The position numbers were made by a program, and so were the translations under genes. A DNA stretch of 64,000 bases from an uncultured Bacteroidota bacterium. Its GTDB lineage: Bacteria > Bacteroidota > Bacteroidia > Bacteroidales > P3. The stretch lies in contig CACZWL010000011.1 of NCBI GenBank assembly GCA_902784865.1, forward strand, positions 16,803 to 80,802. The letters run 5' to 3'. Under the pieces are notes generated by a model. That model saw nothing but the letters and a program-made list of their open reading frames with translations. It was not told the DNA's origin and did no database searches. Below are positions 26,271-33,823 of this stretch, in pieces (within the stretch, counting starts at the first letter, position 1; each line of letters starts with the position of its first letter).

Positions 26271-26354
26271 TGTTCCCTCATTTTCCCATCGATGGGAAAT
26301 AATGGGAAAGAGTCGAAGTATTCACCTACCAGATACCTACCAGACACCTACCAG
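26271..26354 (+). repeat. Dispersed element copy B
   Basis: Plus-strand copy with perfect palindrome CCCATCGATGGG, GGGAAAGAGTCGAAG and three CTACCAGAYAC units, 36 bp after the NlpC-CapA gene and about 125 bp upstream of the M23 peptidase ATG, same orientation as that gene. Confidence 0.92.
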
Positions 26355-26412
26355 AAGCCTGCAGCCGACCCACCCCTCAGACCCCATTTTTGATTTTTTA
26401 AGATTATTCCGT

Positions 26413-26444
26413 TTGGCCAGTTGCAACTTTTTGCGTACTTTTGC
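26413..26444 (+). promoter_or_regulatory. Promoter of LysM-M23 peptidase operon
   Basis: TTTGGCC (-33) and TACTTTTGC (-7, 26436-26444) about 20 bp apart, 34 nt before the ATG at 26478. Confidence 0.75.
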
Positions 26445-26477
26445 ATCACTTTTTATATCCATACTGAACCCTACGCA

Positions 26478-27710
26478 ATGAAATATATCGCACGTATCTT
26501 ATTGTTATTGGCAACGTTGGCCCCCGCAGCCATCGCCCATGCACAGACCGACGACCCGCACAAGAAAAGCGACAAATCCGAAATAAAAGTCAACAAACTC
26601 GACGTCATCTACGAAGACGAAGAGTTCAAAGGCGTCGTCATCGACAACCGCAACGACCGCGAGACAGAGCACTACCTCTACCAGGCCCCCTTCATCGTCG
26701 ACCCCGCCGAGGAGGACGACGACGACGAGGACGAGCTGCCCGGCTCCTACAACCTCAGCGACGAGGGCGCCGCCAGCGAGGACGAGATACTCCTCGAAGG
26801 CTTCGACACCGCGGCCATACACCTCGAGAAGTCCGACGTCAGCCACCTCGCCTCGCCCGTCACCATACGCCTCCGCGACAATGCCCGCGGCGAACGCTTC
26901 CACTGGCCCACGCCGACCTCGGCGCGCCCCTCCTCGCACTTCGGCCCGCGGTGGCGGCGCTTCCACTACGGCCTCGACCTCGCGCTGCCCACCGGCGAAC
27001 CCATCTACGCCGCCTTCGACGGCATCGTCCGCATATCCAAATACAACCGCTCCTACGGCAACCTCGTCATCATACACCACCACGACGGCCTCGAGACCTA
27101 CTACGCCCACATGTCGAAGCGCCACGTCCAGGCCGGCGACCACGTCAAAGCGGGCGACATCATCGGCCTCTGCGGCAACACCGGACGCTCCTTCGGCTCG
27201 CACCTCCACTTCGAGATACGCTACAAAGGCAACGCCATCAACCCAGAGACCGTCATCGACTGCAACACCCACGACCTCATCTCCGACCACCTCACCCTCA
27301 ACTCCAGCTCCTTCCGCAAGATAGCCTCCTCGCGCAGCTCGCGTGGCGGCAACAGCGGCGGCAGCAGCGGATGGTACCGCGTCCGCAACGGCGACACCCT
27401 GGCCAAGATAGCCCGCCGCAACGGCACCACCATCAAGAAACTCTGCCAACTCAACGGCATCAGCCAGAACAAAGTCCTCCATCCGGGCGACCTGCTACGC
27501 GTCAGCGGCTCGGCCTCCTCCAACCCGCCAAAGTCCAGCACCGCCGCCAGCAGCGGCAAGGGCTCCTCGAAGACCTACACCGTCCGCCGCGGCGACACCC
27601 TCGGCAAGATAGCCCAGCGCCACGGCATGAGCCTCAAAGAACTCTGCCGCCTCAACGGCATCAGCCAGAACAAACCCATCCGCGAAGGCCAAAAACTCAA
27701 AGTAAAATGA
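26478..27710 (+). CDS. M23 peptidase with two LysM domains
   Basis: 410 aa. A signal peptide (about 1-22) is followed by an acidic region, then an M23/LytM domain (residues 150-270): [16 protein letters not shown], with HxxxD, and SHLHFEIRY, with the second HxH. Two LysM modules follow ([16 protein letters not shown] near 300 and [16 protein letters not shown] near 370). The active-site residues are intact, so it is probably a peptidoglycan endopeptidase at the division site or envelope rather than an EnvC-like regulator. The ATG at 26478 follows its promoter; the stop overlaps the trmD start. Confidence 0.93.
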   Translation: MKYIARILLLLATLAPAAIAHAQTDDPHKKSDKSEIKVNKLDVIYEDEEFKGVVIDNRNDRETEHYLYQAPFIVDPAEEDDDDEDELPGSYNLSDEGAASEDEILLEGFDTAAIHLEKSDVSHLASPVTIRLRDNARGERFHWPTPTSARPSSHFGPRWRRFHYGLDLALPTGEPIYAAFDGIVRISKYNRSYGNLVIIHHHDGLETYYAHMSKRHVQAGDHVKAGDIIGLCGNTGRSFGSHLHFEIRYKGNAINPETVIDCNTHDLISDHLTLNSSSFRKIASSRSSRGGNSGGSSGWYRVRNGDTLAKIARRNGTTIKKLCQLNGISQNKVLHPGDLLRVSGSASSNPPKSSTAASSGKGSSKTYTVRRGDTLGKIAQRHGMSLKELCRLNGISQNKPIREGQKLKVK

Positions 27711-28411
27711 TGCGCCTCGACATACTCACCCTCTTCCCCTCCATGATGCAGATGTTCTTCCAGGAGAGCATCATCAGCCGCGCACAGAAGAAAGGCCTCG
27801 TCGAAGTCGTCTTCCACGACCTCCACGACTACTCCCTCAACCGCTACGGCTCCGTCGACGACTACCCCTACGGCGGCGCCGCAGGCATGGTCATGTGTGT
27901 CGAACCCATCGCCAACTGCATCGAAGGCCTCCAGGCACAACGCACCTACGACGACATCATCTACACCGCCCCCGACGGCGAGATGTTCAGCCAGCCCATG
28001 GCCAACCAGTTGTCGTTGGCACAGAACTTGATGGTGCTCTGCGGCCACTACAAAGGCGTCGACGAGCGCATCCGCGAACACTTCATCACCCGCGAAATCT
28101 CCATCGGCGACTACGTCCTGACCGGCGGCGAGCTGGCCGCGGCCGTCATCGCCGACGCCGTCATACGCCTCCTCCCCGGCGCCATCGGCGACGAACAATC
28201 AGCACTCGCCGACTCGTTCCAAGACGGCCTCGTGGCGCCGCCCGAATACACGCGCCCGCCGGAGTTCCGCGGCTGGCGCGTCCCCGACGTCCTCCTCTCC
28301 GGAAACCACGCCAAGATAGACCAGTGGCGCATGGACCAGGCCCTCGCCCGCACCAAAGAGCGCCGCCCCGAACTCCTCAAACAATCAAGCAATCAAACAA
28401 TCAAGCAATAA
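27707..28411 (+). CDS. trmD: tRNA (guanine37-N1)-methyltransferase
   Basis: 234 aa. The family opens [15 protein letters not shown] and carries the deep-trefoil SAM site in [14 protein letters not shown] and [16 protein letters not shown], then [20 protein letters not shown]. It methylates G37 of tRNAs to prevent frameshifting. Two adjacent ATGs (27707, 27710) are possible; the first overlaps the LysM gene stop. The C-terminus [11 protein letters not shown] is encoded by a CAATCAAG-type short repeat (28378-28412) that runs up to 3 nt before the clpP ATG, so the tail is probably an acquired extension. Confidence 0.95.
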   Translation: MMRLDILTLFPSMMQMFFQESIISRAQKKGLVEVVFHDLHDYSLNRYGSVDDYPYGGAAGMVMCVEPIANCIEGLQAQRTYDDIIYTAPDGEMFSQPMANQLSLAQNLMVLCGHYKGVDERIREHFITREISIGDYVLTGGELAAAVIADAVIRLLPGAIGDEQSALADSFQDGLVAPPEYTRPPEFRGWRVPDVLLSGNHAKIDQWRMDQALARTKERRPELLKQSSNQTIKQ

Positions 28412-28412
28412 C
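28378..28412. repeat. CAATCAAG repeat forming the TrmD tail
   Basis: Tandem AACAATCAAGCAATCAAACA units read in frame as [10 protein letters not shown] before the trmD stop and continue to the clpP start. Confidence 0.75.
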
Positions 28413-28415
28413 AAT

Positions 28416-29111
28416 ATGACAGAATTTGAAAAATACGCCACCCGTCACCGTGGCATCAGCAGCACCACCTTCGCCAAGTACACCTCGGCCATGAACAGGA
28501 CAATTCAGAATTCAGGACTCAGAATTCAGAATTCCCTCACCCCCTACATCGTCGAAGAGCGCCAGCTCAACGTCGCCCAGATGGACGTCTTCAGCCGCCT
28601 CATGATGGACCGCATCATCTTCCTCGGCACCGCCATCGACGACTACACCGCCAACGTCATCCAGGCGCAGCTCCTCTTCCTCGAGAACATGGACCCCGAC
28701 CGCGAGATCACCATCTACCTCAACTCCCCCGGCGGCTCCGTCTATGCCGGCCTCGGCATCTACGACACCATGCAGTTCATCCAGCCCAAGGTGGCCACCA
28801 TCTGCACCGGCCTCGCCGCCTCCATGGCCTCCGTCCTCCTCTGCGCCGGCGAGAAAGGCCGCCGCTCCGCGCTCCCCCACTCCCGCGTCATGATACACCA
28901 GCCCATGGGCGGCGCCGACGGACAGGCCACCGACATGGAAATCACCGTCCGCGAGATCCTGAAACTCAAGAAAGAGCTCTACGAGATTATCGCCCACCAC
29001 AGCGGCCAGCCCTTCGAGCAGGTAGAGAAAGACTCCGACCGCGACCACTGGTTCACCGCCGAGGAGGCCCTCCAGTACGGCATGATCGACGAGGTGCTGA
29101 CCAAGAAGTAA
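28416..29111 (+). CDS. clpP: ATP-dependent Clp protease proteolytic subunit
   Basis: 231 aa. Catalytic Ser in GLAASMASVLLCAG, His in SRVMIHQPMGG and Asp in EKDSDRDHW are all present. It degrades unfolded and tagged proteins with ClpX or ClpA; neither is in the window. The 40-residue N-terminus before LTPYIVEERQ contains TIQNSGLRIQNS, coded by a GAATTCAGAATTC repeat (28502-28534), next to the N-terminal loops that contact ClpX. It starts 4 nt after trmD; clpP is more often next to tig and clpX (family knowledge), so this placement is uncommon. Confidence 0.95.
   Translation: MTEFEKYATRHRGISSTTFAKYTSAMNRTIQNSGLRIQNSLTPYIVEERQLNVAQMDVFSRLMMDRIIFLGTAIDDYTANVIQAQLLFLENMDPDREITIYLNSPGGSVYAGLGIYDTMQFIQPKVATICTGLAASMASVLLCAGEKGRRSALPHSRVMIHQPMGGADGQATDMEITVREILKLKKELYEIIAHHSGQPFEQVEKDSDRDHWFTAEEALQYGMIDEVLTKK
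28502..28534. repeat. GAATTCAG repeat inside clpP
   Basis: Four near-copies of AATTCAGAATTCAG read in frame as IQNSGLRIQNS in the ClpP N-terminal region. Confidence 0.8.
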
Positions 29112-29122
29112 GCATCCCCCCA

Positions 29123-30133
29123 ATGGTTCCTGTGGACAACAACTCCTTCGTCAGCGACATCAAACAGCTCATCGAGCATAGTCGCCGCGCGGCATACGCT
29201 GCCGTCAACTCCATCATGATTGACACCTACTGGCATATCGGCCAGCGCATTGTGGAGCAAGAGCAGCAGGGCGAGAAGCGCGCCGAGTACGGCAAGCAGA
29301 TAATCAAGATGCTGTCGAAGGAGTTGACACAAGAATATGGAGAAGGGTGGAGTGAACGGAATTTGCGGAATTTCCGTTCGTTCTACCTTACCTTCAACGA
29401 TTTGGAGATTTGGCACACGCGTGTGCCAAATCTTACTTGGTCGCATATCCGTACTACCCTCCGCGTTGACGACCCTGTCGCGGCGCGGTGGTATCTGCAG
29501 ACCGCCTCGCAGGAGATGTGGAGCGTCCGCACCCTCGACCGCAACATCAGCACACAGTATTTCGAGCGGCACTTCAAACAGCCGCAGTTGGTTGAAGACA
29601 GTCGCAAGAACCCACCTGCCGACAAGCTGGAAGTGCTCAAAAGCCCTGTCGTAGCCGAATTCCTCGGATTCAACCCTGGCACCGACTACACGGAGAGTGA
29701 CCTGGAGAAAGGGCTCATCTCACACCTGCAGGAGTTCCTCGTCGAGATGGGACGGGGATTTGCCTTTGTCGCACGACAGAAACATATCTTCACCGATGCC
29801 GGCGACTTCTACATCGACCTGGTCTTCTACAACTACATCCTGAAATGTTTTGTCCTCATCGACCTGAAGAAAGGCCAGATAACCCATCAGGACATCGGAC
29901 AGATGGATATGTATGTGCGCATGTACGATGACTTGCAGCGCACCGAGGGCGACAACCCCACGATAGGCATTGTGCTCTGCAGCGAGACCAGCAAGGACAT
30001 CGCCCGCTATTCAATCCTGCACGACAACGACCACCTCTTCGCAGCCAAATACATGGCCCTTATGCCCACCGAAGAGGAGCTCCGCCGCGAGATTGAACAG
30101 CAAAAAGAACTCTACAATCTGCAAAATTCCTAA
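29123..30133 (+). CDS. DUF1016 (YhcG-type) PD-(D/E)XK nuclease-like protein
   Basis: 336 aa. The N-terminal DUF1016 domain (residues 1-160: TYWHIGQRIVEQEQQG, GWSERNLRNFRSFY) is followed by a PD-(D/E)XK-like domain with GDFYIDLVFYN and FVLIDLKKGQ, then IGIVLCSETSKDIARYS. Members are often linked to restriction-modification or mobile DNA, but a stand-alone gene after clpP is also common. Residues LEIWHTRVPNLT are coded by a perfect 28-bp palindrome (29406-29433). The gene is less GC-rich than its upstream neighbours and lies at the edge of an AT-rich island, which may mark transfer. Confidence 0.88.
   Translation: MVPVDNNSFVSDIKQLIEHSRRAAYAAVNSIMIDTYWHIGQRIVEQEQQGEKRAEYGKQIIKMLSKELTQEYGEGWSERNLRNFRSFYLTFNDLEIWHTRVPNLTWSHIRTTLRVDDPVAARWYLQTASQEMWSVRTLDRNISTQYFERHFKQPQLVEDSRKNPPADKLEVLKSPVVAEFLGFNPGTDYTESDLEKGLISHLQEFLVEMGRGFAFVARQKHIFTDAGDFYIDLVFYNYILKCFVLIDLKKGQITHQDIGQMDMYVRMYDDLQRTEGDNPTIGIVLCSETSKDIARYSILHDNDHLFAAKYMALMPTEEELRREIEQQKELYNLQNS
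29406..29433. repeat. Perfect 28-bp palindrome inside DUF1016 gene
   Basis: AGATTTGGCACACG and its exact complement with no loop, translated as EIWHTRVPNL. From memory this peptide recurs in Bacteroidota DUF1016 proteins (not checked). Confidence 0.85.
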
Positions 30134-30151
30134 ATTTAAAAGCCTTGCAAA

Positions 30152-30192
30152 AAATCATGCTCATGATTGGGGTATAATCATGAGCATGATTT
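30152..30192. terminator. Inverted repeat after DUF1016 gene
   Basis: 17-bp perfect stem (AAATCATGCTCATGATT and complement) with loop GGGGTAT, 18 bp after the stop. It lacks a long T-run, so terminator function is only likely. Confidence 0.5.
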
Positions 30193-30222
30193 CAATACGT
30201 CATGCGCTTGAGAATCTGGGGG

Positions 30223-30296
30223 CTACTTTATCACCACCACCTTGCGAGCGGGGTGCATTGCCAATACTTACAATATAGACACCAGCAGCGCCTCAG
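30223..30296 (-). pseudogene. Remnant of a T9SS sorting domain
   Basis: On the minus strand the frame AAGVYIVSIGN is followed, after a one-base shift, by RKVVVIK and a stop, the typical end of a type IX C-terminal domain. No upstream gene body remains; the DNA upstream is repeat-like (AAGGAGGGGGCGGGGGG). This is a decayed fragment. Confidence 0.6.
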
Positions 30297-30344
30297 GAAG
30301 GGCAGCTCAAGGAGGGGGCGGGGGGTATCCTCGATTTATACATT

Positions 30345-31409
30345 TCATATCCGAATGCCACAGTCATATTTCATAAGAATAGTGTTACTGATAGAATCAG
30401 GGAGCAAAGTAAGTTGCACCAGTGAGTTGTGCGGGACAATACGGTAGGATGAGCTCCACTTCACCAATCCTTTCCACTGATTGAAGTAGATGCAAACGAT
30501 AGTAACAATATCGCCCTTGATGCTGACCTGCGGCGTGTAATCAATGTCTGGCAGATTTGCGATAGCTTGATACCGAATGGCAGAGTCTATGTCTGCTGTC
30601 GAGAAAATGACTGATCGAGTGAGGTACGCTCCGTGGTCGAACTTCGGCAGAAAATACTCGATATTGTCAAGCAAAAACAGTTGCCAGAATGCTTCATTCT
30701 TGTTTGGGAGCAGAATGTGTTGCGATGGTTTGGGTATATGCTTGGAAATGCGGCGGTCAACCACATTATTTATCAAGTATTCGGGCGAGTAATAAAGCGA
30801 GATTGAAACCGAGCCTTCCTCGTATGGTTGTTTGGCCACACCCAACCGCTGCGCCAGCGTGGGCTTTATGGGTGTAATAATAGGCTCGAATGCCCTGTCG
30901 GCATTGTGGTTGTGAATGTAAGGCGAGGCAATAAACGAGCGGTCGACAATATCGTCTTGGCGGCGATATAGACCAAGCGTCTTGCCTGGCTCAATGGTCA
31001 AGTCTGGCAATGCTTCGAAAAGAAACATTGCATCGAACATATCGTAATCGTAAAGCGTCTCAATATTGTAGTTCGCCTTAATGCTGGCAAGCAAGCCACG
31101 ATAGAAACTTTCGTATGTGGCCGTTGCATCCGATGACCGTGCTTGCTGTTTGGTGTGATCGGCGAGAAGAATGCATGGCATCGGACGTCCGCCTTCAGAC
31201 GATACCCTAGCAAAGCAGAAATCGTCCATATCACACTTCTTGTTGCGGAGAATACGTTCTGCCACCTGTGGCGAAACCAGTCCGCGCACCGTACCACAGG
31301 CAAAAACATATTCGCTGACGCGCATGTCTTCCGCAATACTCAGTTCACTGCCCTGCTCTATGATATATTGCCGCAGCGGCTTATACTCGTGAAATACAAT
31401 GTCGTCCAT
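30345..31409 (-). CDS. Hypothetical protein, paralogous N-domain with upstream gene
   Basis: 354 aa, unrecognised. Residues 1-90 (KPLRQYIIEQGSELSI, FACGTVRGLVSPQVAERIL, MPCILLADHT) align by eye with most of the 111-aa protein encoded just upstream (KPLRQVILEQNAELQH, FFQCGNVKGYIGSKAVERL, IPCLILAKHE), so the two share a domain. The remaining 260 residues show no membrane segment or known catalytic motif. The frame is open to 31439; MDDIVFHEYKPLRQ at 31409 gives the best match to the paralogue and avoids overlap. AT-rich compared with flanking genes. Last gene of the island operon. Confidence 0.75.
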   Translation of the reverse strand: MDDIVFHEYKPLRQYIIEQGSELSIAEDMRVSEYVFACGTVRGLVSPQVAERILRNKKCDMDDFCFARVSSEGGRPMPCILLADHTKQQARSSDATATYESFYRGLLASIKANYNIETLYDYDMFDAMFLFEALPDLTIEPGKTLGLYRRQDDIVDRSFIASPYIHNHNADRAFEPIITPIKPTLAQRLGVAKQPYEEGSVSISLYYSPEYLINNVVDRRISKHIPKPSQHILLPNKNEAFWQLFLLDNIEYFLPKFDHGAYLTRSVIFSTADIDSAIRYQAIANLPDIDYTPQVSIKGDIVTIVCIYFNQWKGLVKWSSSYRIVPHNSLVQLTLLPDSISNTILMKYDCGIRI

Positions 31410-31419
31410 ATAGTATGTT

Positions 31420-31755
31420 TTAGAATGGCAAGTCGTCATCGTCTGCTATGGGTGACCTAAAAGCGACAGCTTCAGAGTAAGTGAATGTCCATAGCAGCCT
31501 GTATGGTTCATGTTTCGCGAGTATAAGGCATGGGATGGATGCCCCATCGCTGCCTTCAACCATACCTATATTAAAGTCTCCAACTTGGCATTCTTCCTCC
31601 GCAAGCCGCTCTACCGCCTTCGAGCCGATATAGCCCTTCACGTTGCCACACTGGAAAAATGACTTGCCTGTCTGTGGATTTTTCCAATGCTGTAGCTCTG
31701 CATTCTGCTCCAGTATTACTTGACGTAAAGGTTTTGTACTTTGTATCTTTGTCAT
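31420..31755 (-). CDS. Hypothetical protein, paralogue of downstream gene
   Basis: 111 aa starting MTKIQSTKPLRQVILEQ. It consists almost wholly of the domain shared with the N-terminus of the 354-aa downstream protein, with two conserved Cys (FFQCGN and IPCLIL) and the acidic tail ADDDDLPF. No signal peptide. The frame is open to 31893, but the earlier part lacks coding character and would overlap the preceding gene. The gap to the next gene is 10 nt. Function unknown; tandem paralogues in an AT-rich accessory operon recall polyimmunity or effector-immunity loci, which is speculation. Confidence 0.65.
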   Translation of the reverse strand: MTKIQSTKPLRQVILEQNAELQHWKNPQTGKSFFQCGNVKGYIGSKAVERLAEEECQVGDFNIGMVEGSDGASIPCLILAKHEPYRLLWTFTYSEAVAFRSPIADDDDLPF

Positions 31756-31760
31756 TCCTG

Positions 31761-32207
31761 CTATTTTATTATGGTGAAAAAACTGGCGATAAGATTCACT
31801 GGCAACAGCAGCAAGGCTGCCATACAACCGCTTCCTTGCTGAACTCCATTGTCTGGCAACATTCCGCCTCTCGTTCTGACACACTTCTGACATATTTGAT
31901 AATGGAAGTTGTGGTTAAAACCATCAGTAAAGCGACCAGGATTACCATAGATAGGATTTCCACATTGCAAACACCTTCCGTTATTCACCAGACCTATCTC
32001 TTTTAAATAATCCAACCCATCTTCGTCCAATTCAAGGGAAAAATAAGCAGGATCACTCAAATCGGCCTTATAATAGCCCGTTCGTACCCACTTTCTCCCG
32101 TCAAACTCCTTTGCTTTATAACCTGCGGCATTGAGTTCTTTTGCCATCAATTCGTTCCACTCATGCCAAGACAGGCTGTTGATTTGTTGTGATGTGTACT
32201 TTTTCAT
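31761..32207 (-). CDS. Hypothetical protein with zinc ribbon and membrane tail
   Basis: 148 aa. The N-terminal half is acidic/helical (MKKYTSQQINSLSWHEWNEL). Residues 98-124 hold two CxxC pairs, RCLQCGNPIYG and YQICQKCVRTRG, likely a zinc ribbon. The last 25 residues (CMAALLLLPVNLIASFFTII) form one membrane segment. A restriction-endonuclease-like fold could be hidden in the first half (AAGYKAKEFDGRKWVRTGY resembles a start of Mrr-like domains), but catalytic residues are not convincing. It stands 5 nt before the 111-aa gene in the same operon. AT-rich. Confidence 0.7.
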   Translation of the reverse strand: MKKYTSQQINSLSWHEWNELMAKELNAAGYKAKEFDGRKWVRTGYYKADLSDPAYFSLELDEDGLDYLKEIGLVNNGRCLQCGNPIYGNPGRFTDGFNHNFHYQICQKCVRTRGGMLPDNGVQQGSGCMAALLLLPVNLIASFFTIIK

Positions 32208-32231
32208 CTTGTTTTTTTATTTGCATTTTTA

Positions 32232-32630
32232 TCAATCTATGTAAACTTTCTTTTCCTCGTATGAAAATTTACGGTCTATCATGACAAATGCTTGTCCTCT
32301 GTCCAATATAGACTCGATAAGTTTTCTTGAATCCAGATCCATGTTCTCAATGCAATCTGAAATCTTGCCATAAGTTAACAGATTTGCCTGTAGCCATGTA
32401 ATTCTTGTCAGCTTTCCATTGATGTTTGAGAAACAGATATATGCTGGGTTGTATCCACTTTTCTCAAACGTATCAAGAACAGCTATGCGAGTTATGTACG
32501 CAGCAAAAATCAGATGGTTAAAGTCCCCATCCCGTTCATACTCGTCCAAGAAATGTAGAACAGTTGAAACACCATTTGCTATGTGTTCATTGTCTTTTGT
32601 TCCACTTGCAAATTTGTCAAAAAGGCTCAT
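32232..32630 (-). CDS. Hypothetical protein (132 aa)
   Basis: 132 aa, soluble and mostly helical: MSLFDKFASGTKDNEHIANG, VLHFLDEYERDGDFNHLIFAAY, ESILDRGQAFVMIDRKFSY. I recognise no family and see no catalytic or metal-binding motif. The start overlaps the end of the 60-aa gene upstream by 14 nt, and the next gene begins 24 nt after its stop, so it belongs to the island operon. Base composition is clearly more AT-rich than the surrounding core genes. Confidence 0.7.
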   Translation of the reverse strand: MSLFDKFASGTKDNEHIANGVSTVLHFLDEYERDGDFNHLIFAAYITRIAVLDTFEKSGYNPAYICFSNINGKLTRITWLQANLLTYGKISDCIENMDLDSRKLIESILDRGQAFVMIDRKFSYEEKKVYID

Positions 32631-32799
32631 CGTTTTTGTTGTTTTTAGCAGTTAAATATTTTTCTTTGTATATCTTTCTCAACATTTGCTCATGATTCAT
32701 GTATTCCGGTAGTGTCCATTCAAGATTAACATTGCCTACTATTGGGCTATTCCTAATCACTTCATTACATACGTTTTTTGCATTATTCGTCCTTGCCAA
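32617..32799 (-). CDS. Small hypothetical protein (60 aa)
   Basis: 60 aa, basic and hydrophilic: MARTNNAKNVCNEVIRN at the start and LRKIYKEKYLTAKNNKNDEPF at the end. It overlaps the genes on both sides (17 nt upstream, 14 nt downstream) in different frames, which is consistent with a tightly packed operon but also weakens support for such a short frame. No known motif. Confidence 0.5.
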   Translation of the reverse strand: MARTNNAKNVCNEVIRNSPIVGNVNLEWTLPEYMNHEQMLRKIYKEKYLTAKNNKNDEPF

Positions 32800-32983
32800 A
32801 GGCTACAACTATCACATCTTTCAGATTGATGACCCAGAAAACAATAAGAACCCATTTTACAATGTTAGAAAATGTGTTCCACTCGCTGATATGGAAGTTC
32901 CAACTAAACAGGCTGCATAGTAGATAGCCTACAACGGGTATTGTTACAAGCCACAAGATACCTCCCGACAAGTTTTTCTTCAT
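32783..32983 (-). CDS. Small two-helix membrane protein (66 aa)
   Basis: 66 aa. MKKNLSGG is followed by two hydrophobic segments, LWLVTIPVVGYLLCSLF and WVLIVFWVINLKDVIVVAF, leaving a short polar tail GKDE. A small membrane protein of this shape could anchor or regulate the following products. It is the first gene of the AT-rich island operon and starts about 75 nt beyond the U-run of structured RNA copy 2 on the same strand, so the RNA could act as its leader. Family not recognised. Confidence 0.65.
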   Translation of the reverse strand: MKKNLSGGILWLVTIPVVGYLLCSLFSWNFHISEWNTFSNIVKWVLIVFWVINLKDVIVVAFGKDE

Positions 32984-33050
32984 AACTTTATAGCACTAAT
33001 TAGTGTCGTGCGCAACCTCCATACTGGCCAGCCCAACTCCAGTGATTTTA

Positions 33051-33267
33051 CATAAAAGAAGCGTGGGCCTGCATGTCTCACATTGTACTTGAAGGTCGTA
33101 GCAAAAACCTGTATCACTAATGTAAAGGGACAGCCCACGCTTGCGCGCGAAGCCGTCACACCGCCCTTGTGATACTTTGAAAATTTGCTACGTTCTCAAG
33201 TACAAGGAAGCATAACGCTTCTAATCATTAACTTTCGGCCTTGAGGTTATACCCTCAAAAACCGACT
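33051..33267 (-). ncRNA. Candidate pseudoknotted structured RNA, copy 2
   Basis: Minus-strand transcript from the promoter at 33268-33302. Helices: 33196-33205 with 33083-33092 (10 bp), 33184-33192 with 33097-33105 (9 bp), 33169-33175 with 33111-33117 (7 bp) and 33164-33168 with 33125-33129. GCCCACGCTT partner positions 33133-33142 pair perfectly with 33059-33068 outside the stem (10 bp), directly before CTTCTTTTATG. The architecture equals that of copy 1 with different helix sequences but shared loop bases (GAA opposite ACC, YTTTCARAG opposite AGGT). The 5' part also holds the hairpins TTGAGG/CCTCAA and GAAGC/GCTTC. Family not identified. Confidence 0.72.
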
Positions 33268-33302
33268 GCAAAAATACGAACAATATTCCATTCTGCAAAA
33301 AA
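33268..33302 (-). promoter_or_regulatory. Promoter of structured RNA copy 2
   Basis: Minus strand TTTTTTGC (-33) and TATTTTTGC (-7) about 18 bp apart, facing the RNA and the island operon and divergent from dut. Confidence 0.75.
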
Positions 33303-33329
33303 TATTTTACTCATGTCGTGGAAAATGTG

Positions 33330-33338
33330 TAATTTTGC
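33330..33338 (+). promoter_or_regulatory. -7 element of dut promoter
   Basis: TAATTTTGC 25 nt before the dut ATG; the -33 region is T-rich without a clear TTG. Confidence 0.5.
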
Positions 33339-33362
33339 AGGCGAATTTAAAGCGTGACAACT

Positions 33363-33800
<438 letters not shown>

Positions 33801-33823
33801 ACGCGAATTATCATGAATTGACC

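Noticed and set aside
26321-26354. CTACCAGAYAC tandem units as a CRISPR array
   Set aside because: The unit is 11 bp with no spacers and no cas genes nearby.
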